Source: Candidatus Ancillula glyptotermitis
Lineage (GTDB): Bacteria > Actinomycetota > Actinomycetes > Actinomycetales > Bifidobacteriaceae
Reading direction: 5' to 3'
Length of the DNA: 54,296 nt
Assembly (NCBI GenBank): GCA_031268675.1
Contig: JAIRWY010000015.1
Location: forward strand, 1 to 54,296
This document shows, one piece after another, positions 43,244 to 52,533 of the stretch (position 1 is its first letter; each line of letters opens with the position of its first letter). The notes beneath the pieces are model-generated. The model had not been told where the DNA came from. It worked only from the letters and a program-made list of their open reading frames with translations, and did no database searches. Made by a program: the position numbers and the translations under genes.

Positions 43244-45733
43244 ATGAACAAGAACGCGTATAGAAATAGCAAACTAGCTGAAAAAAACAGTGCGGAAAAC
43301 AGTGCGGAAAACAGTGTAAGCTGTAAACAACTTGCGCAAGACAATCTGCATGTTGCTAAATCTAGCACAAGTATAAAAAAGCGCGATGTAAATCGCTCTG
43401 GGTTTAGCACAAGCACACAGAATATACGGAATATGCACAATTTTCGCAATTTTCATGCAAAAATTACTCCACTTATTGCTGTATTTGCACTAGTTGCATT
43501 TTCAATCTTCATCGGTATAAAACTACCAGCATTCGCAGAAGACCACGTGCAAACTCATTCTGCTGGGCAAGATTTGGAGTCAAATAGCCCTATAACGCAT
43601 TTAAACACGCAAATTAGCGCGCAAGTACCTTCACGTGTACAAAGTACTACTATAACCCCTCAAGCAAGCACAGGCGCAAATATCGAACTTTCAGACGGAG
43701 ACGAAACAGCAACAAGTGGTACAGGTTGGACTTATGCAGATGGCGTATACACAATCAACAGCGGTGCAACTGCAGACGCGAACCTCACAATTACAGGTAC
43801 AACCACGAACAAGCGAGTAGTTGTGGCAAGCTCAGCAACTGCGACTGTTACGCTGAATGGGGTGAGTATTGACCAGAGCGGTAAAGAAGACGCTTCAGGA
43901 TCTGTTTTTAGTATTAGTGCTGGTGCAAATGTGACTATCAAGCTACAAGGTAACAATACATTAAAATCTGGACGAAATGTTGAATATACAGGTTACGCAG
44001 GACTAAATGTACTAGGCGGATCAACTTTAACAATTGAGAGCGTTGCTGGAACTGGAAGTACAGAAGGGAGTTTATCTGCAACTGGCGGAAGGGATGGCGC
44101 TGGTATTGGCGGTAATGATAATTATTCTGGAGGACAAACAAGAGGACAAACAGTTGGAACGATAACTATCAACGGCGGAACAGTAACTGCAAATGGTGCA
44201 GCAAATGGTGCTGGTATTGGTGGAGGAGATCATGGTGAAGGCGGAAGTGTCACTATTAACGGCGGAACAATAACAGCAACTGGTGGTGGTTCTTCAGCTG
44301 GCATTGGCGGTGGCTTGTATGGAGACGGCGGAAGCGTCACTATCAACGGTGGAACAGTAACTGCAAATGGTGCAGCAACTGGCGCTGGTATAGGTGGAGG
44401 TGCCCATGGCTCTGGCGGTATAATTACTATAACTAATGGAACAGTCACTGCAAATGGCGGTAGTTCTGCGGCTGGTATAGGTGGTGGAGAATATGGCGAA
44501 GGCGGAAGTGTCACTATCAACGGCGGAAAAATAACTGCAACTGGCGGAGTGGATGGAGCTGGTATTGGTGGAGGTGTCTATGGAGACGGCGGAAGTGTCA
44601 CTATTAACGGCGGAAATATAACTGCAACTGGCGGAAGGGATGGCGCTGGTATTGGCGGAGGATATAATGGCTCTGGAGGAGATATCACAATTGAAGGTGG
44701 AGTAGTTATTGCAATTGCAGGTGAAAGTGTTTATGATAAAGGTAGCATTGGGGGCGTTAATTCTAGTCCTACTGACGGTTCAACCGTAATTTCAGGCGGC
44801 ACAGTTATTGGAATAGGCGGTCAAATTGGCTATTCCAACACAGGTGGTACGACTATCACTAATCACCCCGTAATCCTAGCACCAGGTGGCATCAACGGCA
44901 AATCATCATCTGAACCAAATAACGGCATACTAATCGGCAGCGATGTATCAATTTCAGGCACTGATCCCATAACCGTCACCATCAACATAAACCTAACCAT
45001 ACCAAGTGGTGCAACTTTCACAATTCCAGAAGGCGTAAAAGTAGTTGTTCCAAGTGAAGTAACTTTAACAGTTGATGGAAAAGTAGATATTGCTGGTGAA
45101 CTAGAGAATGAAGGAAATATAGCTATTGAAGATAATGCAGATGTAGTAATTGAAGATGGCGGAACAGTTACAGGAGATGGAACAGTTACAGGTAAATTCA
45201 ACGGCTCTGATGTATCTGAACTACAACTAGCATCAAAAACAAGTACAAGTATAACTATAAACCCAGCAACTTTGTTGTCTACAACAGGACAAGATATAGA
45301 ATATGCAATATCTACGGATTCAACTGCTCCAACAAGCGAAAGCGACTGGTATTTAGCAACTTCTGAAGGCGTTATTACAATTGAAGATAGCAAAGTGTCG
45401 TTTACTGGCCTTGTTCCAAACACCCAGTATTATATCTTCGCAAGATCTAAAGAAAATGCCACGCATAAAGCAGGTACAGCAAAACAACTAGAAGTTAAAA
45501 CAGAAGTTGATCCAAACGCGCCTGTTAATCCAGCAACTCCAACTACACCTGATAATCCTGCAAGTGGTTCAAACCCTAGTGCAAGCAACACAAGTACAAT
45601 AGGCGCAGTTGCACAAACTGGTGTTCCTGCTAGTTTACTTGTTGTGGTTATGTTGATGTTGTTGGTGGTTGGTGCGGGAATGCGCAAGCGGAATGATTTG
45701 CAGGCAAATCGCGTAACTTATCGCAAGGCGTAG
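43244..45733 (+). CDS. Surface protein with 29-residue glycine repeats, FN3-like domain and VAQTG sorting-like signal
   Basis: An 829-residue exported protein. Start ATG 43244 is set by SD AGGAG (43230-43234); the frame begins at 43235, too close to that SD. The signal peptide is unusual: about 70 charged or polar residues with NSAE repeats precede the hydrophobic segment (ITPLIAVFALVAFSIFIG, cleavage likely after AFA near 99). About six repeats of 29 residues follow (around 305-485), each with TINGG..TATGG..GAGIGGG, like right-handed beta-helix surface proteins. A smaller FN3-like domain lies near 660-760, and the C-terminus has VAQTG, a TM and a basic tail. VAQTG resembles the LAXTG (class E) sorting motif of actinobacteria. 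Confidence 0.82.
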   Translation: MNKNAYRNSKLAEKNSAENSAENSVSCKQLAQDNLHVAKSSTSIKKRDVNRSGFSTSTQNIRNMHNFRNFHAKITPLIAVFALVAFSIFIGIKLPAFAEDHVQTHSAGQDLESNSPITHLNTQISAQVPSRVQSTTITPQASTGANIELSDGDETATSGTGWTYADGVYTINSGATADANLTITGTTTNKRVVVASSATATVTLNGVSIDQSGKEDASGSVFSISAGANVTIKLQGNNTLKSGRNVEYTGYAGLNVLGGSTLTIESVAGTGSTEGSLSATGGRDGAGIGGNDNYSGGQTRGQTVGTITINGGTVTANGAANGAGIGGGDHGEGGSVTINGGTITATGGGSSAGIGGGLYGDGGSVTINGGTVTANGAATGAGIGGGAHGSGGIITITNGTVTANGGSSAAGIGGGEYGEGGSVTINGGKITATGGVDGAGIGGGVYGDGGSVTINGGNITATGGRDGAGIGGGYNGSGGDITIEGGVVIAIAGESVYDKGSIGGVNSSPTDGSTVISGGTVIGIGGQIGYSNTGGTTITNHPVILAPGGINGKSSSEPNNGILIGSDVSISGTDPITVTININLTIPSGATFTIPEGVKVVVPSEVTLTVDGKVDIAGELENEGNIAIEDNADVVIEDGGTVTGDGTVTGKFNGSDVSELQLASKTSTSITINPATLLSTTGQDIEYAISTDSTAPTSESDWYLATSEGVITIEDSKVSFTGLVPNTQYYIFARSKENATHKAGTAKQLEVKTEVDPNAPVNPATPTTPDNPASGSNPSASNTSTIGAVAQTGVPASLLVVVMLMLLVVGAGMRKRNDLQANRVTYRKA
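43287..43316 (+). repeat. 12-bp tandem repeat near the start of the surface-protein gene
   Basis: ACAGTGCGGAAA occurs at 43287-43298 and 43299-43310, with a partial third copy (ACAGTG) at 43311. Each full unit encodes NSAE. Copy changes would keep the frame and alter the long N-terminal extension. Confidence 0.7.
44161..44700 (+). repeat. 87-bp tandem repeats encoding the glycine-rich beta-helix units
   Basis: About six units of roughly 87 bp, sharing GGCGGAAGTGTCACTAT and AACGGCGGA-type words, code for 29-residue repeats with TINGG and AGIGGG cores. High similarity between units offers room for recombination. Confidence 0.75.
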
Positions 45734-46330
45734 ATTATACAGGTACAAGCAAAAGTAGCATGATTTATTTCATAAATCGCAGTTGAACTTGCAGTACTAG
45801 TGTGCGCAAGCACTAGGAGGAAACTGAGTGATTTATTTCATAAATCACACTGCTAGATTTGTGCGCGAGGAAAACCGTATAATGCAAAAACTTGCATTAC
45901 GCCACTAGATCTGTGCGCAAGCAAATGCACGCGCTGTGAGGAGAAAGTGTGATTTCCTAAAACAAATCACGCTACCAAACTGCTGGTACTGCCATATTAC
46001 ATGCGCGCAGAGGTGGAGTGATTTGCGCAGCGAATTACGCAATTGAACTTGTGACTAGCGCGTACAAGCACCAGAAGGAAGCCGCGTGATTTATGATATA
46101 AATCACACTGTTAAAGCTTACTTGGGCAAGTAAGCACATGTACAAGCAAAAACCGTGTAATGCAAAAACTTGCATTACACCGCTAAAACCTGCAAGTTGT
46201 GGATCATACGAGCAGAAACAGATATAGCGATTTGCGTAGCGAATCACGCAACTTTACTAGGCTAGTTGTCTTGATCCTTCAATGTTCTTTTTATACTTTA
46301 TTAAAAAAAAGTAAACTTAGAGCAAATATG
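45734..46330. repeat. Palindrome array downstream of the surface-protein gene (no gene)
   Basis: This 600-bp gap has no convincing gene. It holds at least eight short palindromes. Those with GTGATTT / AAATCAC-type stems lie near 45761-45778, 45828-45848, 45949-45970, 46018-46038, 46086-46106 and 46227-46247. Two have TAATGCAA / TTGCATTA stems, at 45880-45899 and 46155-46180. Two stretches (from about 45771 and from about 46031) repeat the same order of sequence with a period of about 258 bp, including TTGAACTTG and AGCAC. T-runs after the stems are lacking, so these are not ordinary terminators. They resemble REP-like elements. Confidence 0.7.
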
Positions 46331-46339
46331 TGATATAAT
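46331..46339 (+). promoter_or_regulatory. Extended -10 promoter of the two-TM protein gene (leaderless)
   Basis: TGATATAAT (46331-46339), with ATG 46347 seven bases later. An ATG at 46338 overlaps the box itself and cannot be the start of the transcript. Confidence 0.7.
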
Positions 46340-46346
46340 GGTGCAT

Positions 46347-47288
46347 ATGGTTGCGAGTCAAAAGTATTTTTTTAATACAAAACAGGATTACAAGTGGTCA
46401 CATTTAAGTTTGTGTGTTCTTGAGGTATTTTTTGAAACAGATGCCTTAACTACAACTTCTATTAAGCCAATAATAAAGCGGTATGCGGATTTTGCCAATC
46501 TTCAGGATATTGATAATCTTGAAAACCACGAAAACTTCAAGGAGCAAACTTTATCTCAACTACTTCAAAGCATTACGAATATGAGTGCAGCTAGTCGTGA
46601 AACTATTTTCAACCAGAAAAATTTATCATCACTTACTACTTTTATCAGCATGCTCATTAAGCAGAAGATTGAAGTACTTGACGATCTGAGAGCAATTTTA
46701 GGTGATGAGGAAAAAATTGGAGTACTTGAGGAAAAAATTAAGCGACTTGGTTATGTGAATAAGTTTACGAATGCCATTATGACCGAACTATTGGGGAGAC
46801 AGGAGATTATTATGGAGAAAGAGAAGAAAACAACTCAAGCTGAAAGTTCGAAACAAGTTGGACAAAAATGGACTGGTAGTCGCCAGAATAAAAGAAGTGT
46901 TGCACCTCAAGTTATACAGACTAAGTCACACAAAGTTAAGTTATATCCTGCTCTAAGTGGTGATGTGTTATATGGTGTATTAAGTATATCTTTACTAGTT
47001 CTTGCAATAATACTTGCTATCGCTGGGTCTGGATTTTTAGGAATATTTGATATTTCAATAAATGCACAATGTATATCTGCGGTCACTCAAGGAGCACAAG
47101 TTACTTCAATTTGTGAACATAACGAGACATATTTAAACACTGGATACACATTATTTGGTATTGCTGGCGTTGTGTTTGCAATAGGAGTAGGTACACTTGT
47201 TCGGTTCATAAAACTTCAGTCGCATAATAAATTTGCTGCTGCACACAATGCATTTGAACTTACGCACTACGAATTAACGAAGAGGTAA
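46347..47288 (+). CDS. Two-TM protein of unknown function, upstream of the App1-like gene
   Basis: A 313-residue protein. The N-terminal two-thirds is soluble and largely helical, with charged stretches such as EKIGVLEEKIKRLG. A linker rich in K, Q and S (about 155-200) follows, then two TM segments (about 210-235 and 265-285). The loop between them has two Cys (NAQCISAV, TSICEHN) and is probably outside. I recognise no family. It is predicted leaderless and probably shares a transcript with the App1-like gene starting 4 nt later. Confidence 0.7.
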   Translation: MVASQKYFFNTKQDYKWSHLSLCVLEVFFETDALTTTSIKPIIKRYADFANLQDIDNLENHENFKEQTLSQLLQSITNMSAASRETIFNQKNLSSLTTFISMLIKQKIEVLDDLRAILGDEEKIGVLEEKIKRLGYVNKFTNAIMTELLGRQEIIMEKEKKTTQAESSKQVGQKWTGSRQNKRSVAPQVIQTKSHKVKLYPALSGDVLYGVLSISLLVLAIILAIAGSGFLGIFDISINAQCISAVTQGAQVTSICEHNETYLNTGYTLFGIAGVVFAIGVGTLVRFIKLQSHNKFAAAHNAFELTHYELTKR

Positions 47289-47292
47289 TCAT

Positions 47293-48366
47293 ATTAAGTT
47301 ATTAAACGATATTGAGAATAAATGGGTACTTTCGCGAAATCGTTTTGCAATCATAAAGCGTAAGTATACACTTGGTCTTATTCCATATATCTCATATGGC
47401 AGTGAACAAGAAGTACAAATACTACTACGTTCAGTTCTGAAACCACCAAAAAGAACAAAGTCTGCAATTTTGAGGCGCGGATTTTCACAACTTTTTACTA
47501 AGCAGGCACCAAATGTTGATGTTGAAGTCATATTTGATGATGATGAAAAAGGGCAAATTTTGTGTACAAATACTGGTGGATACATTGACCAGAAACTAAA
47601 AGTTAGCCTTACTCCTGGTCTACATAAGGTACGGTATAGAATTGCAGATGATTATATATTGCATCCAAAAAATCCAAAAAATACAGTTGCAATTTCAAAA
47701 AAGCCTGATGAAAGTATATCGTGGGACTCAAAGGTGCTGATAGTATCTAGTAATCAAACAATTGGAATCATCAGCGATATAGATGACACGATTATGGTTA
47801 GTCAAGTTCCGTTTAGCTTTGTTGCTGCATTTAAACTACTTCTTGGAAACCCGCATAAGCGTAAAGTTGTAAAAGGCATGAATGAGCTTTTTGAAACTAT
47901 TTATGAGTTGTGGCCAAATGCATTTACTATTTATCTCTCTGCAACACCTTGGAATATGTACGATAGTAGTAGAAATTTCATCTCAAAGTTTAATTTTCCA
48001 TTTGGACCTTTAATATTACAGGATTTGGGACCTAGTGCGAATAAGATATTTGAGTCATCAAAGAAACACAAACATGAATATATGAGCAAGCTATTAGAGG
48101 ATTTCCCCAATGTAAAATGGATTCTAATTGGTGATAATGGACAGCATGATCAGCAAATTTACCGCACAATCTCTAAGTTGTTTCCAGGGCGTATACTGGC
48201 TATACTTATTCGGCAGTTAACTCCACTTAATACGCTTAAAAATGATAATACAAGCGTTCCCAATTTGCTCGCACCGAATGGATTCATGTTATCAAAGCAG
48301 TTAATAGAAACGTTCAATGAAAAACACTTTACTAGCATTTTGGCGGACAAGAGTGATAAAACTTGA
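47293..48366 (+). CDS. App1-like (DUF2183) phosphatase family protein, probable ATT start
   Basis: The catalytic-type region IGIISDIDDTIMVSQVP carries a DxDDT pattern, followed by TIYLSATPWNMYD, LGPSANKIF and WILIGDNGQHDQQIY, as in App1/DUF2183 phosphatidate-phosphatase-like proteins. Conserved N-terminal sequence (YTLGLIPYISYGSEQEV and RRGFSQLFT) begins well before the first standard start codon, TTG 47470. The frame is open from 47278. Its only plausible start is ATT 47293, which has GAGG (47282-47285) 7 nt upstream, giving 357 aa. The alternative is a TTG start that truncates a family-conserved region, or a frameshift. Confidence 0.72.
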   Translation: MKLLNDIENKWVLSRNRFAIIKRKYTLGLIPYISYGSEQEVQILLRSVLKPPKRTKSAILRRGFSQLFTKQAPNVDVEVIFDDDEKGQILCTNTGGYIDQKLKVSLTPGLHKVRYRIADDYILHPKNPKNTVAISKKPDESISWDSKVLIVSSNQTIGIISDIDDTIMVSQVPFSFVAAFKLLLGNPHKRKVVKGMNELFETIYELWPNAFTIYLSATPWNMYDSSRNFISKFNFPFGPLILQDLGPSANKIFESSKKHKHEYMSKLLEDFPNVKWILIGDNGQHDQQIYRTISKLFPGRILAILIRQLTPLNTLKNDNTSVPNLLAPNGFMLSKQLIETFNEKHFTSILADKSDKT

Positions 48367-48531
48367 AGTAGTAAATATAATAACTTTGTGGTTCACCGCT
48401 ATTATGACACAAGTTTTCGTAATACTTATTAAAAGATAAAAATAATGATTAGTATAAATGCATCATATGAAGAGCTGAATAATACAATAGTCATATGAAA
48501 TTGAGAATAAGGTACAAGAAGATGCAAAATC

Positions 48532-48540
48532 TGATATAAT
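48532..48540 (+). promoter_or_regulatory. Extended -10 promoter of ftsK
   Basis: TG (48532-48533), A, then TATAAT (48535-48540), with ATG 48550 nine bases later. The 5' leader would be at most about three bases, so the gene is probably leaderless. The rest of 48367-48531 shows nothing clear. Confidence 0.7.
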
Positions 48541-48549
48541 GTAGGTAGT

Positions 48550-51378
48550 ATGAATTCTACTGCTCGAACATCTAGGTTAGTAAAAAATGGTACTAGCACA
48601 TCTGCTAGGAAACCATCTGTGAGTGGATCTGCACGCACTGCGCGGAAACCATCAAGTTCGAGCAAGAATCAAACAACGCGGTTGAAAAATGTACAAGGTG
48701 AATTTGATCTTGGTGATAAAGAGTTCAATGATCGCAGCTTGTTTGTTAAATTTTTCGCGTGGAAGCATTCGCGTGATCTTGGCGGTATATTTCTACTGTC
48801 AATTTGTATTGCGCTTATTGTACGCGAGTGGTTTGGCATTTCGGCAGTAATTCTGGACTTTTTACATCTAGTTATTTCTGGCGCTGTTGGTTCCGTAGTC
48901 ATTTTAATGCCAATAGTGTTCGGTTGGCTTGGAGTTCGGGTCGCATTGAGCAAGTTTAAGGGTGCAGATAATGGACGAATTAGTATAGGTATACTATGTG
49001 TTTTAATCTGCGTCTGCTCCCTTATTTCTGTTGCTCACAATAATCCAACTCCTGCAACTAGTATGAGTGCAGTTGATTCTAGTGGTGGTATTCTTGGATA
49101 TGTTTTTGCAGCACCTTTATCCGCTGGGCTAACCGTCTATTGCGCAGTACCAGTTTTTGTGCTAATTGGTGCATTTGGACTGCTCGTTATTACAGCAACT
49201 CCATTTAGTCAAATACCATCGAAATATACCACACTTAAAAGTAGGATTGCTCAACACAAGGAGAATGCAGCGATGCTCTCAAGATCAACTGCACAGCAGA
49301 AAATGAAACTAGAAGAAGATGACTCTGATCTGGTATTAGCACCAGGTGTTCCTACGCATGGACAATCAACAGTTTCCGAATCACTAGAAGCTGAAAATTC
49401 AGGTGAAATTGTTGCTGCAGCTGCTACAGCAGTAGCAGGGCACAAGATTTGGAAGCATATTGCAAAACTCTTCAGAAATCGCAAACATCAAGATGAAATG
49501 TGTGATGAGCACGTTGACACTCCAGTAAAAGAAGAAGATGAAGACAGTAGTAATATGCCAGTTCCTTTTGATAGTCCACTTGAAGATGTTGTAGATACTA
49601 TAGATGACATTCCTCCTGAGCCTGAAGTTACACCATCTAGTATTAACGCTAATTCTGTTGTGCAAAATATTGCGCTTCATCCATTTGATGTATACACTGG
49701 GAATTTAGTTGATGATTTTGATTTGGCTTCACTTGACTATACACAAGCGCAGTCTCTTGCAGATTTAGTTTACAATAGTGAAGCACAAGTAGATAGTAGT
49801 CGTTTTCCAAAAGTTGACCTTGAACTAGACAATAATTCTGAGTATGAGTCACAAATTCCAAGTAGTAATATGGCAGTTTTGGGAAATGTGGTTGGCGCAA
49901 ACAGGCAAAATGTTTATCATCTTCCTAAAGGTAATCTGCTAGCCAGAGGTGGTGTTTCAAAAGATGATGTTGAGGCAAGTAAAGCAATTATGGAAGTCCT
50001 GACTGCTCTATTTGCTGAATTCAAAGTTGATGCAAGAGTTACTGGCTATAATCGAGGTCCAACTGTTACATGTTATGAAGTAAAATTAGGTACAGGAGTA
50101 AAAGTTGAGAGAATTACTGCATTGATGAACAACATAGGTTATGCAGTAAAATCAAATCAAGTTCGTATTCTAAGTCCAATACCTGGTAAATCCGCGATTG
50201 GCATTGAAATTCCCAACAAAGAGCGTGAAATTGTACTATTAGGGGATGTTCTTGAGTCAAAAATTGCCATTTCTAATCCACATCCTATGATTGCCGCACT
50301 TGGAAAAGATATTGAAGGTGGTTTTGTTGTTGCAAACTTGACGAAAATGCCACATTTACTTGTTGCTGGAGCCACAGGAAGTGGAAAATCAAGTTTCGTC
50401 AATTCAATGCTGACTTCTATACTTATGCGTGCGTCGCCGTATGAAGTTCGTATGATAATTGTGGACCCCAAGCGTGTTGAACTTTCAGTTTATGATGGAA
50501 TTCCTCACCTGTTAACACCAATTATAACGAATCCCAAACGAGCAGCAGAGGCACTTGAATGGGTTGTGAAGGAGATGGATGCGCGATATGATGATTTACA
50601 GCATTTTGGCTTTAAGCATGTTGATGATTTTAATGCTGCAATTAGGAAGCGGACTATTAAAATTCCTGAAGGTTCTGAGAGAAAATTGGCTCCGTATCCA
50701 TATCTACTAATTGTAATTGACGAACTCGCAGATTTGATGATGGTTGCACCTCGTGATGTAGAATCTTCAATTCAGAGAATAACTCAACTTGCTAGAGCAG
50801 CAGGAATTCATTTGGTGTTAGCAACTCAACGTCCGTCTGTTGATGTTGTTACAGGTCTTATCAAGGCAAACATTCCATCTAGGCTTGCTTTTACAACATC
50901 TTCGTTGGCAGACTCGCGCGTAATATTGGACCAGGCTGGCGCAGAGAAGCTTGTTGGACAAGGTGATGGACTATTCCTACCTATGGGTGCAGCAAACCCA
51001 GTTAGAATTCAAGGTTGTTGGGTAACCGAGAAGGAGATTGAGGAAATTGTGGAAGCGGCAAAAAAACAGATGAAGCCTGAATACCGCGCAGATTTGGATG
51101 CTCCTGAGACTGCAAGTGTACTAGATAGTGCAACTGAAATTGGTGATGATATGGACAATCTACTTGCTGCTGCTGAGTTAGTTATTTCAACGCAGTTTGG
51201 ATCAACATCTATGTTACAACGCAAGTTACGAGTTGGGTTTGCAAAAGCTGGTCGTTTGATGGATCTACTGGAAATACACGGTGTGGTCGGTCCGAGTGAA
51301 GGTTCAAAAGCGCGCACAGTTTTGGTAAAAGTTGAAGACCTAAAAACTACACTTGATAAAATCAGCACTCAAAAGTAG
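48550..51378 (+). CDS. ftsK: DNA translocase FtsK/SpoIIIE
   Basis: Couples chromosome segregation to division. A basic Ser/Arg-rich N-terminus is followed by about four TM segments (residues 75-225) and a long low-complexity linker rich in acidic residues and Pro. The motor domain (about 440-870) has Walker [10 protein letters not shown] and Walker [15 protein letters not shown], with [19 protein letters not shown] and the sensor region. A C-terminal gamma winged-helix domain ([21 protein letters not shown]) recognises KOPS-like motifs. At 942 residues it lies within the actinobacterial range. A rho-independent terminator follows. Confidence 0.95.
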   Translation: MNSTARTSRLVKNGTSTSARKPSVSGSARTARKPSSSSKNQTTRLKNVQGEFDLGDKEFNDRSLFVKFFAWKHSRDLGGIFLLSICIALIVREWFGISAVILDFLHLVISGAVGSVVILMPIVFGWLGVRVALSKFKGADNGRISIGILCVLICVCSLISVAHNNPTPATSMSAVDSSGGILGYVFAAPLSAGLTVYCAVPVFVLIGAFGLLVITATPFSQIPSKYTTLKSRIAQHKENAAMLSRSTAQQKMKLEEDDSDLVLAPGVPTHGQSTVSESLEAENSGEIVAAAATAVAGHKIWKHIAKLFRNRKHQDEMCDEHVDTPVKEEDEDSSNMPVPFDSPLEDVVDTIDDIPPEPEVTPSSINANSVVQNIALHPFDVYTGNLVDDFDLASLDYTQAQSLADLVYNSEAQVDSSRFPKVDLELDNNSEYESQIPSSNMAVLGNVVGANRQNVYHLPKGNLLARGGVSKDDVEASKAIMEVLTALFAEFKVDARVTGYNRGPTVTCYEVKLGTGVKVERITALMNNIGYAVKSNQVRILSPIPGKSAIGIEIPNKEREIVLLGDVLESKIAISNPHPMIAALGKDIEGGFVVANLTKMPHLLVAGATGSGKSSFVNSMLTSILMRASPYEVRMIIVDPKRVELSVYDGIPHLLTPIITNPKRAAEALEWVVKEMDARYDDLQHFGFKHVDDFNAAIRKRTIKIPEGSERKLAPYPYLLIVIDELADLMMVAPRDVESSIQRITQLARAAGIHLVLATQRPSVDVVTGLIKANIPSRLAFTTSSLADSRVILDQAGAEKLVGQGDGLFLPMGAANPVRIQGCWVTEKEIEEIVEAAKKQMKPEYRADLDAPETASVLDSATEIGDDMDNLLAAAELVISTQFGSTSMLQRKLRVGFAKAGRLMDLLEIHGVVGPSEGSKARTVLVKVEDLKTTLDKISTQK

Positions 51379-51421
51379 TGTAGATATTCTTCATTATGAA
51401 ATTACATCCTTCTACTAGATG

Positions 51422-51450
51422 TGCACAGTAAATTATCTGTGCATTTTTTT
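51422..51450 (+). terminator. Rho-independent terminator of ftsK
   Basis: TGCACAG (51422-51428) pairs perfectly with CTGTGCA (51437-51443), loop 8 nt, followed by seven T (51444-51450). It lies about 45 nt past the ftsK stop, and its right arm and T-run overlap the last codons of the convergent nhaA gene. Confidence 0.9.
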
Positions 51451-52533
51451 AATACTGAAGTGTATAAAACTGTACCCAATTATAGCAGATATGAATGAGC
51501 CAGCTAAAACACCAAGTCTTGCAAATGCAATAAGTAATTCATTTGAAAAAGAAAGTGATGCAATTAAAAATGATACAGTAAAACCAATACCTCCAAGTAG
51601 TGAAACTCCAACGAGATTGCGAACTTTGAGACCGTGAAACAGTTTTAGTGGAGTTAAATGCGAACCAATCCAGGCAAATATTAAAATTCCAATTGGTTTT
51701 CCAACAACTAAACTAAATGCCACTGAAAATGCAACAATAAATAGGTCATAACTACTCACAAAAAGATCTGCATTATATGCTAAACTTTGTGCATTTTGAC
51801 CAGTGGTAATGCTTGTGTCAGTAAATATTTCCTTTGCACTTACAATAATAGAGACAATTGCAAAAACTGGAACAATAACTTTTGCACTAAATGGCGCTAG
51901 AAAATCTATAAGTGTTGAAGCAATTGAAGCTTTCTCATTATGAACTGCTGGAGTAATTAGTCCAAGTATAACACCAGCAATAGTAGGATGAATACCAGAT
52001 TTATAGATAGCTAGCCAAATACTACCTGCTAAAAACAGCAGTAGAATTTTTAAAAAAAGTAGAATGCTCCTAGACTTTATATTTTCTAGTTGTCGAATTA
52101 TTACAGCCCATGAAGTTGATAAAATAAGAACTAGTAAAATTCCAAGTGGTTCTATACTAGTGCTATAAACAAGTGCGATAATAACAATTCCAAGAATATC
52201 GTCAACAACTGCAAGAACCATCAAGAATAATTTAACTCCAGGTCGCAACTTATTCTTGAAAAGTGAGAGGATCATGAGTGAGAACGCCACATCTGTTGCA
52301 GTTGGAATTGCCCATCCATGCAAATTTTCACTGGAAATACCACTAATCTGCACTATAGATATGTAGAGTAATGATGGAACTAGTACACCTCCAACTGCTG
52401 CTAATGCTGGTAGTGATGCTCGTTTCAAGTCTCTAAGATCACCGTTTTTTAATTCTTCAACCAGTTCTAATCCAATTACAAAGAAAAATACAGTGAGTAG
52501 TATATCACTGGCAAAAAAGTTCAAATACTCCAC
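51433..52533 (-). CDS. nhaA: Na+/H+ antiporter NhaA, apparently lacking the first TM
   Basis: Expels sodium in exchange for protons. The core is well conserved: VFFFVIGLELVEELKNGDLRD, HGWAIPTATDVAFSLMILSL, and the Asp pair of the ion site in MVLAVVDDILGIVII. The C-terminal GISLLGGIGFTVSFLIASLSF region also fits the family. The start is GTG 52533, sharing a base with the murE stop (TAGTG). With this start the protein is 366 aa and lacks the first TM and periplasmic loop, about 55 residues compared with E. coli NhaA. No upstream extension is free, because murE occupies it. Confidence 0.85.
   Translation of the reverse strand: MEYLNFFASDILLTVFFFVIGLELVEELKNGDLRDLKRASLPALAAVGGVLVPSLLYISIVQISGISSENLHGWAIPTATDVAFSLMILSLFKNKLRPGVKLFLMVLAVVDDILGIVIIALVYSTSIEPLGILLVLILSTSWAVIIRQLENIKSRSILLFLKILLLFLAGSIWLAIYKSGIHPTIAGVILGLITPAVHNEKASIASTLIDFLAPFSAKVIVPVFAIVSIIVSAKEIFTDTSITTGQNAQSLAYNADLFVSSYDLFIVAFSVAFSLVVGKPIGILIFAWIGSHLTPLKLFHGLKVRNLVGVSLLGGIGFTVSFLIASLSFSNELLIAFARLGVLAGSFISAIIGYSFIHFSIKKMHR

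Noticed and set aside
45878-45883. TATAAT within the palindrome array as a promoter
   Set aside because: It falls in or next to the stem of a repeated hairpin, the equivalent position in the second copy reads GTGTAAT, and no gene follows.
51422-51450. Bidirectional terminator for nhaA
   Set aside because: The T-run is only on the + strand; the minus strand has no T-run after the hairpin, so it serves ftsK.
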